Shown: piece after piece, positions 1 to 7,792 of the stretch
Position numbering within the stretch: position 1 is the first letter of the stretch
Layout: every line of letters begins with the position of its first letter
Assembly: GCA_000433175.1 (NCBI GenBank)
Contig: HF986643.1
Span: 1-29,752 of the forward strand
From: Prevotella sp. CAG:1058
GTDB taxonomy: Bacteria > Bacteroidota > Bacteroidia > Bacteroidales > Bacteroidaceae
Direction: 5' to 3'
DNA length: 29,752 nucleotides
The notes under the pieces: model-generated
Databases searched by the model: none
The model's input: the letters and a program-made list of their open reading frames with translations, nothing else
Told to the model about the DNA's origin: nothing
Made by a program: the position numbers and the translations under genes

Positions 1-378
1 GCCGCGCTCGGCATCGACGCTGTACTGGTTACGCGCAACTCCTGCGACCCGCTCAACCGCCGTTCCGTAAGGGTATCCATGGGCTCGGTATTCCTTGTAC
101 CCTGGGCATGGCTCGACGCTCCGGCTAACAGCCTCCACGAACTGAATTTCAAGACAGTAGCAATGGCATTAAGCGACAAAGCCATCCCCTTGGACGACCC
201 ACGGCCAGCTGCAGAGCCGCGACTGGCAATCATCATGGGCACGGAAGGCGACGGGCTGCCACATGAAACGATAGAAGACGCAGACTACATTGTCAAGATA
301 CCCATGTACCACAATGTAGACTCGCTGAACGTCGCGGCAGCTTCAGCCGTGGCATTCTGGCAATTCAGGAATAAATAA
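1..378 (+). CDS. SpoU/TrmH-family RNA 2'-O-methyltransferase, 3' part
   Basis: The gene is cut by the left edge of the window; the reading frame is open from base 1 and ends at TAA 376-378. The visible part carries the family's C-terminal half: RVSMGS near the edge, then IIMGTEGDGLP (SpoU motif 2) and IPMYHNVDSLNVAAASAVAFWQF (motif 3, the knotted SAM-binding region). These SPOUT enzymes methylate the 2'-OH of a ribose in rRNA or tRNA in the cytoplasm. An internal ATG at 79 is not the start, because conserved family sequence continues upstream of it. The specific RNA target cannot be told from this fragment. It is convergent with the next gene, 20 bp away, with no obvious hairpin between them. 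Confidence 0.9.
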   Translation, partial: AALGIDAVLVTRNSCDPLNRRSVRVSMGSVFLVPWAWLDAPANSLHELNFKTVAMALSDKAIPLDDPRPAAEPRLAIIMGTEGDGLPHETIEDADYIVKIPMYHNVDSLNVAAASAVAFWQFRNK

Positions 379-398
379 GGTGACAAACATGCAGGGAC

Positions 399-1244
399 TT
401 ACCTTGCCGTTATATGGAAACAACCTTGTTTCACCTCATATTTTACATAACAACGGCCATTCTCGCGCATGTCCCTCAACACCTCGCTAAGCACCCATTT
501 CAGCGTATCATTACGAACAGCACGGCGTTGAGGCCCTTCTGCGGGCGACACGGTCTTGTACCGGTTGTAACAGATGTCGAACGTCGTGCCATACATGTGG
601 CACGAATTTTCCGTGGCATTTGAGTTGTGCGTGCGCAGGTTCTTAACATCGTCGCGGGTACGCAATACGCTTGTCACAATAATCTGGTGAAGCGGAATCC
701 CCTTGATTTGCAGACTGTCATAATACGAACGCCCTATGTCGTTAAGCAACATGGCGGCACGAGGCACAAGATAAGGTATGCTGCTTTTCAACGGGTCAAT
801 GTGGAAGTACGGGCTTGCACCTACGAATACAAGCTCTTTCATGCGTTTCTCTGCATCATGGCGGTCTTCAACAGGCTTAACCCCGTTGGCGTTGGCAGCC
901 ATAAGTTGCACATCATTATTATCAGGGAACGTGCGGCTGAATCCGGGCACGCTGTTTATACGATTCTTGACAACCCTACCATCCCTGTCGAAAAACGAAG
1001 CCAAAGGAAACTCTGGTGAAGCCTGGACATTCTTGACAGGTATCGGCGTTACCGCCGTATCACTATTTAACACGTCAGTCCCTGCCACCCCGACACTATC
1101 CACTGAGGCAGCCAAAGGGCTGACAATCTTGTCCTCAGCCACCGAAGGGAATATAAGACGGACAATTGCCAACACAAAAACGATTATGGCAAAACCTGCC
1201 AAATAATTATTCTTTGTTATCTTTTTACGGAAATCCATCATCAT
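399..1244 (-). CDS. DUF5715 family membrane-anchored protein with M15-like metal motif
   Basis: The protein has about 281 residues from the ATG at 1244, with an N-terminal membrane helix (YLAGFAIIVFVLAIVRLIF) and the remainder probably periplasmic. The C-terminal half resembles DUF5715 of Bacteroidetes. It contains SCHMYGTTFD, which fits the SxHxxGxAxD zinc signature of M15 D-Ala-D-Ala peptidases, and a final CFHIT that could give the third ligand. From the 1244 start these are H216, D223 and H277. The position of the M15 catalytic Glu, three residues before the last His, is Gly. The frame opens at 1277, but three Met codons lie at 1244-1236 after an AT-rich stretch and give a cleaner N-terminus, so the start is uncertain by about 11 codons. 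It lies 102 bp downstream of the next minus-strand gene and may be co-transcribed with it. Family recognition is moderately sure; catalytic activity is inference. Confidence 0.75.
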   Translation of the reverse strand: MMMDFRKKITKNNYLAGFAIIVFVLAIVRLIFPSVAEDKIVSPLAASVDSVGVAGTDVLNSDTAVTPIPVKNVQASPEFPLASFFDRDGRVVKNRINSVPGFSRTFPDNNDVQLMAANANGVKPVEDRHDAEKRMKELVFVGASPYFHIDPLKSSIPYLVPRAAMLLNDIGRSYYDSLQIKGIPLHQIIVTSVLRTRDDVKNLRTHNSNATENSCHMYGTTFDICYNRYKTVSPAEGPQRRAVRNDTLKWVLSEVLRDMRENGRCYVKYEVKQGCFHITAR

Positions 1245-1345
1245 ACAAAATAAATTAAGAGCCCGGTGGCGTATCAAGGCGAATGCGACAATGCCTCATG
1301 AGACAATATACACCGTGCAGCTGATTTTAAGACTTACATGCGGCA

Positions 1346-2326
1346 CTAAGCCCCATGATGCCTTATTACAGATAATATGCGCTCGATTATCTCAGGATTT
1401 GGCAACTTCTTGCTTGTCCCGCAAACGGCAATGGCAAAATTATCAGCTAGGCATTCTTCAGGATTTATAACATAATCAGTATTCCTGCCGACAAGCGAAT
1501 AAAAGTCAACGGCATTCTCCAAAGGCACAATCACCGTACGGCCGTCTTTCCTTACAGGCTGGTTATTGCCGTCAAGGGGTACGAGGCCTATCTTCATATA
1601 ATTGAAAATAGAGCCGCCCTCATAATCCTTATCCGAATAAATAAGCATCGTATAAGGCCGTTTTTCGCCGTCTACCGTCAACATGGCGTAGCTGTCATAA
1701 CGGTTGACGTCTGGATTTGAGATGCGCCTGTCGGTTATGTCTTTCGAGAACATTATCTCCTTATCAAACACGTTGAACCCTATAAGCGAATACATAGCTT
1801 TCCTGAAAGCCGGATTATTACGTGTCAATATATGGAAGGTTTCATGTGCAATGAGCACTGCCAGGCGGCTGGCAGGAACACGCTTCAGAACATCCTCGCC
1901 TACACATATTATATTCTCCCTTGTGTAAGCAGCCGCACCACCTTCTTCAGCCATTGTCGTCTTTACAATGACAAACTCGTCAGGCAAAGGCAACAGCAGA
2001 TTCTTTGCAGAAAGTTCCTTGTCAAAAATATTGAAGGCCTTAACAAGCGAGTCCTTGTCTGCCTGAGTAAAATCGCAAGTATAAGTCTTTATCTTTTCAA
2101 GCAGCTCGCCGCGTGTAGCCCCCGGCCTGCCCATGCGGGCTTCAATATCAAACTTACCCCAATTGTCGGTATTCTTGTCAGGAGTCGACAACATAACGGC
2201 TGCCTCCCTGGAATCGACGAACTTCAAGAAAAACTTATTGTCTGTAACTCTTGCCATGCATGAAGCGAACGACATGCCAAGAAAAAGTGCAACGGCACAT
2301 ATACGAGAACAATACAAACCAGACAT
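1346..2326 (-). CDS. Secreted HExxH zinc metallopeptidase-like protein, family not recognised
   Basis: The protein has 326 residues. The start is supported by a clear AAGGAG at 2338-2333 seven bases before ATG. The N-terminus is a signal peptide (ICAVALFLGMSFASC); FASC at 20-23 could be a lipobox, so it may be a lipoprotein. HETFH at 161-165, inside a helix reading LAVLIAHETFHILTR, is a gluzincin-type zinc site, and EECLADNFA at 290-298 offers Glu and Asp as a third ligand about 125 residues later. Between them is a region with YDSYAML and PYTMLIYSDKDYEGG that I do not recognise. The likely role is cleavage of an envelope or extracellular protein, but the substrate is unknown. Its neighbour downstream also carries a metallopeptidase-like motif. 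The nearest promoter-like box is about 100 bp upstream. Confidence 0.75.
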   Translation of the reverse strand: MSGLYCSRICAVALFLGMSFASCMARVTDNKFFLKFVDSREAAVMLSTPDKNTDNWGKFDIEARMGRPGATRGELLEKIKTYTCDFTQADKDSLVKAFNIFDKELSAKNLLLPLPDEFVIVKTTMAEEGGAAAYTRENIICVGEDVLKRVPASRLAVLIAHETFHILTRNNPAFRKAMYSLIGFNVFDKEIMFSKDITDRRISNPDVNRYDSYAMLTVDGEKRPYTMLIYSDKDYEGGSIFNYMKIGLVPLDGNNQPVRKDGRTVIVPLENAVDFYSLVGRNTDYVINPEECLADNFAIAVCGTSKKLPNPEIIERILSVIRHHGA

Positions 2327-2429
2327 TGAAATCTCCTTAATTTTAAATTATACAAAAACATGCACGGATAATACAGACGGAGAACTGCGGAAACACTATT
2401 CCGTATTCCCGAGCGTCGTTTATCCCATG

Positions 2430-2437
2430 CAAAGATA
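2430..2437 (-). promoter_or_regulatory. Candidate -7 box upstream of the metallopeptidase gene
   Basis: On the minus strand the bases read TATCTTTG, a match to the Bacteroidetes -7 consensus TAnnTTTG. No convincing TTTG is present 19-20 nt upstream. The predicted leader to the ATG at 2326 is roughly 100 nt. Confidence 0.4.
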
Positions 2438-2597
2438 ATGCAAATTTTCATATTCCGCAGAATGTTTCAGGCTAAATAACACTTTATTTCAAGCAACTCT
2501 TTCCGTCGTGCCAGGCCATTCACGCAGCAACAGCAGGCCCCCATTTTTTGACAAACCCGTATACTGCTGATTGCCAACGCATTACGTAAGACCGTGA

Positions 2598-2705
2598 AAA
2601 AGGCCATATTCAAGCATGCAAAATGTGGTCTCCGACACGCCAAAAGGCATCCTTTTACAATGCAAAATGCCATATCTTGCAAAACCATAAAATATGATAT
2701 GCCGA
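2598..2705 (+). repeat. Array 1 of a dispersed 22-nt intergenic repeat
   Basis: Four units begin at 2598, 2620, 2642 and 2664, exactly 22 nt apart. The best unit (2642) begins AAAAGGCATCCTTTT and ends ATGC; the AAAAGG/CCTTTT arms form a 6-bp inverted repeat around 3 nt. The other units keep the leading AAAA but are degenerate. Seventeen bases into the last unit a different box follows, AAAACCATAAAATAT, which resembles the end of the array at 24005. CATATC at 2671-2676 can pair with GATATG at 2696-2701. The 508-bp gap from 2327 to 2834 holds this array, two promoter-like boxes and a few short hairpins (for example CGTCA/TGACG near 2720), with no credible gene. Confidence 0.7.
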
Positions 2706-2801
2706 TGCATGCGCCGCATCGTCAGGTGACGGTAAACGCGCAGCAACACCCAAGCATCGTAAAAAAGGAAGCAAAAGCAATGTAATATTAAAAAAAAACT
2801 G

Positions 2802-2809
2802 TAATTTTG
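2802..2809 (+). promoter_or_regulatory. Candidate -7 box for the phoH operon
   Basis: TAATTTTG matches TAnnTTTG and lies 25 bp before the proposed phoH start codon. A TTTG at the -33 position is not evident. It follows an A-rich tract. Confidence 0.5.
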
Positions 2810-2834
2810 CACAAAAATAAAAACAGAAGGTAAA

Positions 2835-3833
2835 TTGATAGAGAAACACATCGTACTTGAAGATATCGACCCCGTTGTGTTATACGGGGCTGGTAACACT
2901 TACCTCCAAATAATCAAGGCTTTATATCCGAAACTAAGAATCGTTGCCCGCGACAATGTCATAAGGGTGCTCGGCGACGAGGAGCTGATGGCAAGTTTTG
3001 AAGAGAACATCGAAAAACTGCGCAAGCACGTTCTGAAATACAACTCTATCAACGAGGAGGACATAATAGACATAATAAAGGGCGGGAAGGCAAAAGAGGA
3101 CACCACGAAAGGCGTAGTGGTGTACAATATATCAGGAAAGCCCATAAAAAGCCGCAGCGAAAACCAGCAAAAGCTCATCGACGCATACGAGAAGACCGAC
3201 ATGGTGTTCGCAATAGGCCCGGCCGGTACAGGCAAGACATACCTCAGCATAGCCCTTGCCGTCAAGGCGCTTAAGGAGAAAAAGGCAAAGAAGATTATAC
3301 TGAGCCGCCCAGCGGTAGAGGCCGGAGAGAAGCTCGGATTCCTGCCGGGCGACATGAAAGATAAGATAGACCCTTACCTGCAACCGCTCTACGATGCGCT
3401 CGAAGACATGCTTCCGGCAGTAAAGCTGCAAGACATGATGGAAAAGCACGTCATACAGATAGCCCCGCTGGCCTTCATGCGAGGAAGGACACTGAGCGAC
3501 GCCGTTGTAATATTGGACGAGGCACAGAACACGACCACCGCCCAGATAAGAATGTTCCTGACACGCATGGGATGGAACACCAAGATGATAATAACCGGCG
3601 ACCTGACACAGGTCGACCTGCCACGCGGAACAATGAGCGGACTGCGCGAGGCTGTCAGCATACTGAAAGACATAGAAGGCATATCCGTCGTAAGCATGAA
3701 CGAAAACGACATAGTAAGGCACAAGCTGGTGACACGCATAGTAAATGCCTTTAAAAAGGCCGACAATGCTTACCATCAGGCGAAAGAACGGCAAACCGAC
3801 AAACCCGCCCCGACGGACACCGGACAGGAATAA
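2835..3833 (+). CDS. phoH: PhoH-like ATPase
   Basis: The protein has 332 residues and belongs to the cytoplasmic PhoH/PhoL P-loop family of RNA-associated NTPases. GPAGTGKT at 128-135 is the Walker A motif and VVILDEAQN at 224-232 is Walker B; TRMGWNTKMIITGDLTQVDLP follows as in the family. The N-terminal region (about 1-110) has the KH-like segment seen in other PhoH proteins. The start is probably TTG at 2835, because MIEKHIVLEDIDP fits the family N-terminus and GAAGG lies just upstream; no ATG fits in frame there. The C-terminal tail is hydrophilic and low in conservation. It is the first gene of the plus-strand run. The exact physiological role of PhoH in bacteria is not settled; links to RNA processing and stress come from family knowledge. 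Confidence 0.93.
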   Translation: MIEKHIVLEDIDPVVLYGAGNTYLQIIKALYPKLRIVARDNVIRVLGDEELMASFEENIEKLRKHVLKYNSINEEDIIDIIKGGKAKEDTTKGVVVYNISGKPIKSRSENQQKLIDAYEKTDMVFAIGPAGTGKTYLSIALAVKALKEKKAKKIILSRPAVEAGEKLGFLPGDMKDKIDPYLQPLYDALEDMLPAVKLQDMMEKHVIQIAPLAFMRGRTLSDAVVILDEAQNTTTAQIRMFLTRMGWNTKMIITGDLTQVDLPRGTMSGLREAVSILKDIEGISVVSMNENDIVRHKLVTRIVNAFKKADNAYHQAKERQTDKPAPTDTGQE

Positions 3834-3837
3834 CAAC

Positions 3838-3914
3838 TTACAGGCAAACAAGCACGCAACCACCGCAGACAGGGTATGACGCCCTCGGCAGCTGCAACGC
3901 TTGTAAACCTGTAA
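3838..3914 (+). ncRNA. Structured spacer between phoH and purC (candidate leader element)
   Basis: The 98-nt spacer can fold into a closed structure. TTACAGG (3838-3844) pairs with CCTGTAA (3908-3914), a 3x3 internal loop follows, then ACAAGC (3848-3853) pairs with GCTTGT (3899-3904). Inside, GCAG (3865-3868) can pair with CTGC (3892-3895) and AGGG (3871-3874) with CCCT (3882-3885). The outer stem ends 17 nt before the purC ATG. I do not recognise a known riboswitch in it; it may be a leader or attenuator for purC, or a transcript-processing hairpin. Confidence 0.35.
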
Positions 3915-3931
3915 CTTAACAATAAATAACA

Positions 3932-4879
3932 ATGAAAGCATTAACAAGAACAGACTTCCATTTTGATGGACAGAAGAGCGTTTACCACGGAAAGGTACGC
4001 GACGTTTACAACATCAACGACGACATTATCGTCATGATTGCGACAGACAGGATTTCGGCTTTCGACGTCGTACTGCCTAAAGGCATACCCTTCAAGGGAC
4101 AGGTTCTTAACCAGATTGCGGCAAAATTCCTCGACCAGACGACAGACATCTGCCCCAACTGGAAACTTGCCACGCCCGACCCGATGGTTACCGTAGGCCT
4201 GAAGTGCGAAGGCTTCCGCGTCGAAATGATAATACGTTCAATCCTCACAGGTTCGGCATGGCGCGAGTACCAGAACGGTTGCCGCGAGCTGTGCGGAGTC
4301 AAACTGCCCGACGGCATGCGTGAGAACCAGCGCTTCCCCGAGCCCATCATAACTCCTACGACCAAGGCAGACGAAGGCCACGACATGAACATCTCGAAAG
4401 AGGAAATCATCGCCCAGGGCATCGTCAGCAAGGAAGACTACGAGGTAATGGAAGACTATACGCGCAAGATATTCGCCCGCGGCCAGGAAATAGCCGCAAA
4501 GCACGGCCTCATCCTCGTCGACACGAAATACGAGTTCGGCAAGCGCGACGGCAAGGTATACCTCATTGACGAAGTACACACGCCCGACAGCAGCCGCTAC
4601 TTCTACGCCGACGGATACGAGGAGAAGTTCGAGAAGGGCGAGCCCCAGCGCCAGCTTTCAAAGGAATTCGTACGCCAGTGGCTCATAGAGCATGACTTCA
4701 TGAACCAGCCCGGACAAGTAATGCCCGAGATAACAGACGAATACGCCGAAAGCGTCAGCGACCGTTATATCGAGCTCTTCGAGCACATCACAGGCGACAA
4801 GTTCGACAAGGCAGCCGAAGAAGGCGACATAGCCGCACGCATAGAGAACAACGTCAGGGAATATCTGAAAACCATTTAA
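3932..4879 (+). CDS. purC: Phosphoribosylaminoimidazole-succinocarboxamide (SAICAR) synthase
   Basis: The protein has 315 residues. It joins CAIR and L-aspartate with ATP hydrolysis to give SAICAR in de novo purine synthesis. Visible family motifs are GKVRDVY at 20-26 (nucleotide loop), [14 protein letters not shown] at 36-49, GSAWREY, the [14 protein letters not shown] segment, and [22 protein letters not shown] near residue 200. Its length matches the long, yeast-like PurC class found in Bacteroidetes rather than the roughly 240-residue E. coli form. It starts 98 bp after phoH, preceded by a structured spacer, and is followed by a 124-bp spacer before menG. purM lies further along the same run. 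Confidence 0.97.
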   Translation: MKALTRTDFHFDGQKSVYHGKVRDVYNINDDIIVMIATDRISAFDVVLPKGIPFKGQVLNQIAAKFLDQTTDICPNWKLATPDPMVTVGLKCEGFRVEMIIRSILTGSAWREYQNGCRELCGVKLPDGMRENQRFPEPIITPTTKADEGHDMNISKEEIIAQGIVSKEDYEVMEDYTRKIFARGQEIAAKHGLILVDTKYEFGKRDGKVYLIDEVHTPDSSRYFYADGYEEKFEKGEPQRQLSKEFVRQWLIEHDFMNQPGQVMPEITDEYAESVSDRYIELFEHITGDKFDKAAEEGDIAARIENNVREYLKTI

Positions 4880-4902
4880 GCTGACGACAGACAATAGCAG
4901 GA

Positions 4903-4971
4903 CAGGCAGGGAGATATACCTTATTATATAATCCGCCACAGCATTAACGGCAAAGGCAATTCCCCTGCCTG
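4903..4971 (+). other. Long-range inverted repeat in the purC-menG spacer
   Basis: CAGGCAGGG at 4903-4911 is perfectly complementary to CCCTGCCTG at 4963-4971, closing a 51-nt AT-rich loop. The spacer has no T-run and no visible promoter box, so it looks more like a structured intercistronic segment than a terminator. Confidence 0.35.
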
Positions 4972-5003
4972 CCCATAAACAGTCCACTCGTATCCAAGGC
5001 ACA

Positions 5004-5738
5004 ATGACATACAAGCAGGAACGCATAACTCCATACGGTAACGGACAGGAAAAGAGCAAGCAAGTGGAGACCATGTTCGACAACATAGCCCACTCGTACG
5101 ACCTGCTCAACCACCGTCTCTCCTTCGGCATAGACTATATGTGGCGCAAGACCGCAATCAAGCAGCTGGCGCCTTACAAGCCGAAGGCAATGCTCGACAT
5201 AGCCACAGGCACCGGCGACTTTGCCATAATGGCAGCAAAAAAGTTGCGTCCCCGGCAAGTGGTAGGCATCGACATTTCCGAAGGAATGATGCGCATTGGG
5301 GCTGAAAAGGTGAAAGCGGCGGGACTAGATGGCATAATATCTTTCAAGAAAGAAGACTGCGAACACATGTCATACGCTGACAACACATTCGATGCCATAA
5401 CCACCGCCTTCGGCATAAGGAACTTCCAAAACCTTGATGCATGCCTGAAAGAGATGTGCAGGGTGCTCAAGCCGGGCGGCAAACTAAGCATCCTCGAACT
5501 CAGCTGTCCAATCCATTTTCCGATGAAACAGTTGTTTTGGATATACTCACCTCTACTTCCGCTCTACGGAAAACTTATTTCCAAAGACAACGAAGCCTAC
5601 AAATACCTGATATCCACCATCGAATCCTTCCCGCAAGGCGAAGAGATGACGGGAATATTCAAAAAAGCCGGCTTTTCCGAAGCCAGGTTCAAACGCCTCA
5701 CCTTTGGCATCTGCACATGTTATTTCGCGATAAAATAA
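5004..5738 (+). CDS. menG: Demethylmenaquinone methyltransferase (UbiE/MenG family)
   Basis: The protein has 244 residues and is a class I SAM-dependent methyltransferase. [24 protein letters not shown] at 21-44 is the UbiE/COQ5 N-terminal signature; [11 protein letters not shown] at 64-74 is SAM motif [15 protein letters not shown] and [13 protein letters not shown] are motifs II and III. It performs the last step of menaquinone synthesis, C-methylation of demethylmenaquinone, at the cytoplasmic membrane face. The name menG is preferred to ubiE because Bacteroidetes use menaquinone, which is family knowledge. It is followed 10 bp later by aroE, whose pathway supplies chorismate, the precursor of menaquinone. 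Confidence 0.94.
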   Translation: MTYKQERITPYGNGQEKSKQVETMFDNIAHSYDLLNHRLSFGIDYMWRKTAIKQLAPYKPKAMLDIATGTGDFAIMAAKKLRPRQVVGIDISEGMMRIGAEKVKAAGLDGIISFKKEDCEHMSYADNTFDAITTAFGIRNFQNLDACLKEMCRVLKPGGKLSILELSCPIHFPMKQLFWIYSPLLPLYGKLISKDNEAYKYLISTIESFPQGEEMTGIFKKAGFSEARFKRLTFGICTCYFAIK

Positions 5739-5748
5739 ATAATACATC

Positions 5749-6492
5749 ATGGACAAATACGGACTAATAGGCTATCCGCTCGGCCATTCGTTCTCGATAA
5801 GTTATTTCAACGAGAAATTCGAGAACGAGAATATTGACGCAGAATACATCAATTTCGAAATTCCGACAATCGACGACCTGCCGGAAGTGCTGGCTTCAAA
5901 CCCCGAACTTAAAGGACTTAACGTAACAATACCATACAAGGAAAAGGTTATCAGCTTTCTCGACACGGTTAGCCCGGAAGCCCGCGAGATAGGCGCTGTC
6001 AACGTAATCCGTGTCGAACATAAGGGGAACGACACTATACTTAAAGGATACAACAGCGATGTTATCGGTTTTACAAAAAGTATTGAACCCCTGCTTGAAC
6101 GCTTCCATAAGAAAGCATTGATATTAGGAACAGGCGGAGCGTCAAAGGCCGTCAACTACGGACTCAAGTCACTTGGGCTCGAAACCGTCTTTGTCAGCAG
6201 GTTCGAACGTCCCGGAACCATACAATACGACAAGATAACACCTGAAATAATACAAGAATATAATGTCATTGTGAACTGTACTCCCTGCGGAATGTACCCC
6301 CACATTGACGAATGCCCCAAGCTGCCATACGAAGCCATGGACAGCAGGAACTTACTTTACGACCTGCTATACAACCCCGACCAGACACTGTTCATGAAAA
6401 AAGGAGCCGAGCGTGGAGCCACTGTTAAGAACGGACTGGAAATGCTTCTATTACAGGCTTTCGCAAGCTGGGAATTCTGGAACAATAAATGA
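5749..6492 (+). CDS. aroE: Shikimate dehydrogenase
   Basis: The protein has 247 residues and reduces 3-dehydroshikimate to shikimate with NADPH. YGLIGYPLGHSFS at 4-16 is the substrate-binding serine motif; NVTIPYK places the catalytic Lys at 64; GYNSDVIGF places the catalytic Asp at 104; LGTGGASKA at 126-134 is the nucleotide-binding loop. The protein is somewhat shorter than the roughly 270-residue E. coli enzyme, as is usual in this phylum. The gene lies 10 bp after menG and is clearly in the same transcription unit. A 127-bp spacer follows before purM; it can form a short GGCTTC/GAAGCC hairpin but holds no terminator or gene. Confidence 0.96.
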   Translation: MDKYGLIGYPLGHSFSISYFNEKFENENIDAEYINFEIPTIDDLPEVLASNPELKGLNVTIPYKEKVISFLDTVSPEAREIGAVNVIRVEHKGNDTILKGYNSDVIGFTKSIEPLLERFHKKALILGTGGASKAVNYGLKSLGLETVFVSRFERPGTIQYDKITPEIIQEYNVIVNCTPCGMYPHIDECPKLPYEAMDSRNLLYDLLYNPDQTLFMKKGAERGATVKNGLEMLLLQAFASWEFWNNK

Positions 6493-6619
6493 AACAGGCC
6501 GCAAAGGCTTCCGGGCACAACTTCCTGAAGCCACACGACAAACCTCTGATTCACAATTACATTGTTCGGAAACGCCACAGCCTTACAACTAGAAACAATA
6601 TCATAACCCAATAAAAAGC

Positions 6620-7789
6620 ATGGACAAAAGCAACCGTTACATGATGCGCGGCGTTTCGGCCGCCAAAGAGGATGTTCACAATGCAATAAAGAACATCGAC
6701 AAAGGAATATTTCCACAAGCTTTTTGCAAGATAATACCTGACATTCTCGGCGGAGACCCCGAGTATTGCAACATAATGCACGCTGACGGAGCCGGCACCA
6801 AGTCGTCGTTGGCATACGCATACTGGAAAGAGACAGGCGACCTTAGCGTCTGGAAAGGCATAGCACATGACGCCCTGATAATGAATACGGACGACTTGCT
6901 TTGCGTGGGAGCAGTCGACAACATCCTTGTTTCAAGCACTATCGGACGCAACAAGATGCTCGTGCCCGGTGAAGTTATTTCTGCAATAATAAACGGTACC
7001 GACGAGCTGCTTGCCAGCATGCGCGAAATGGGCATCGGCATCTACGCCACTGGAGGCGAAACGGCTGACGTAGGCGACCTTGTAAGGACAATCATCGTCG
7101 ATTCGACAGTGACCTGCCGCATGAAGAGAAGAGACGTAATCAACAATGCCAACATACGTCCCGGCGATGTGATTGTAGGCCTTGCCTCTTTCGGACAAGC
7201 CACTTACGAAGACCGCTACAATGGAGGCATGGGCAGCAACGGACTTACCAGCGCACGCCACGACGTTTTCTCGAAATACATTGCAGAGAAATATCCCGAA
7301 AGTTACGACCATGCCGTACCCGAAGAACTCGTGTACAGCGGCAGTTACAAGCTGACCGACACTGTTCCTGACGCACCCGTCAACGCCGGACAACTCGTAC
7401 TCTCCCCCACCCGCACGTACGCTCCGGTAATCAAGAAAGTGCTTGACGAACTAAGGCCGGAAATACACGGAATGGTTCATTGCACTGGAGGCGCACAGAC
7501 AAAGGTGCTCCACTTCGTAGGCGACGATTGCAAGGTAGTCAAGGACAACATGTTCCCCGTTCCGCCGTTGTTCAAGATTATAAAGGAACAGAGCGGAACA
7601 GACTGGCAGGAAATGTACAAGGTCTTCAACATGGGACACCGTATGGAAATATACGTAAAGCCTGAAACAGCCGACAAGGTGATTGCCATAAGCAAGAGCT
7701 TCAACATCGACGCGCAAGTAATAGGACACATAGAGGAAGGACCAAAGAGCCTGACCATAAAGTCTGAATTTGGTGAATTTAAATATTAA
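6620..7789 (+). CDS. purM: Phosphoribosylformylglycinamidine cyclo-ligase (AIR synthetase)
   Basis: The protein has 389 residues and converts FGAM to AIR with ATP in purine synthesis. YMMRGVSAAKEDVHNAI at the N-terminus, HADGAGTKSSLAY near residue 55, IAHDALIMNTDDLLCVGAVDNILVSSTIGRN and YATGGETADVGDLV are the PurM-type ATP and substrate-binding segments. At 389 residues it is longer than the roughly 345-residue E. coli enzyme, as in other Bacteroidetes where PurM forms a divergent branch. Its stop codon is 3 bp before the prfA ATG, so the two are co-transcribed. It shares the run with purC, but the rest of the purine pathway is not in the window. Confidence 0.95.
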   Translation: MDKSNRYMMRGVSAAKEDVHNAIKNIDKGIFPQAFCKIIPDILGGDPEYCNIMHADGAGTKSSLAYAYWKETGDLSVWKGIAHDALIMNTDDLLCVGAVDNILVSSTIGRNKMLVPGEVISAIINGTDELLASMREMGIGIYATGGETADVGDLVRTIIVDSTVTCRMKRRDVINNANIRPGDVIVGLASFGQATYEDRYNGGMGSNGLTSARHDVFSKYIAEKYPESYDHAVPEELVYSGSYKLTDTVPDAPVNAGQLVLSPTRTYAPVIKKVLDELRPEIHGMVHCTGGAQTKVLHFVGDDCKVVKDNMFPVPPLFKIIKEQSGTDWQEMYKVFNMGHRMEIYVKPETADKVIAISKSFNIDAQVIGHIEEGPKSLTIKSEFGEFKY

Positions 7790-7792
7790 GCA

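Noticed and set aside
1239..1277. ATG at 1277 as the start of the DUF5715 protein
   Set aside because: The extra 11 residues add nothing to the membrane anchor, and three consecutive Met codons downstream after an AT-rich stretch are a better start. This remains uncertain.
2598..2705. The 22-nt repeat arrays as CRISPR arrays
   Set aside because: Units are contiguous with no separate spacers, they are degenerate rather than identical, there are only four per array, and no cas genes are present.
3132..3947. Long open frame (271 codons) on the minus strand opposite phoH and the phoH-purC spacer
   Set aside because: It lies entirely against phoH, which has all its family motifs, and its product has a Cys/Tyr/His-rich composition typical of an antisense shadow.
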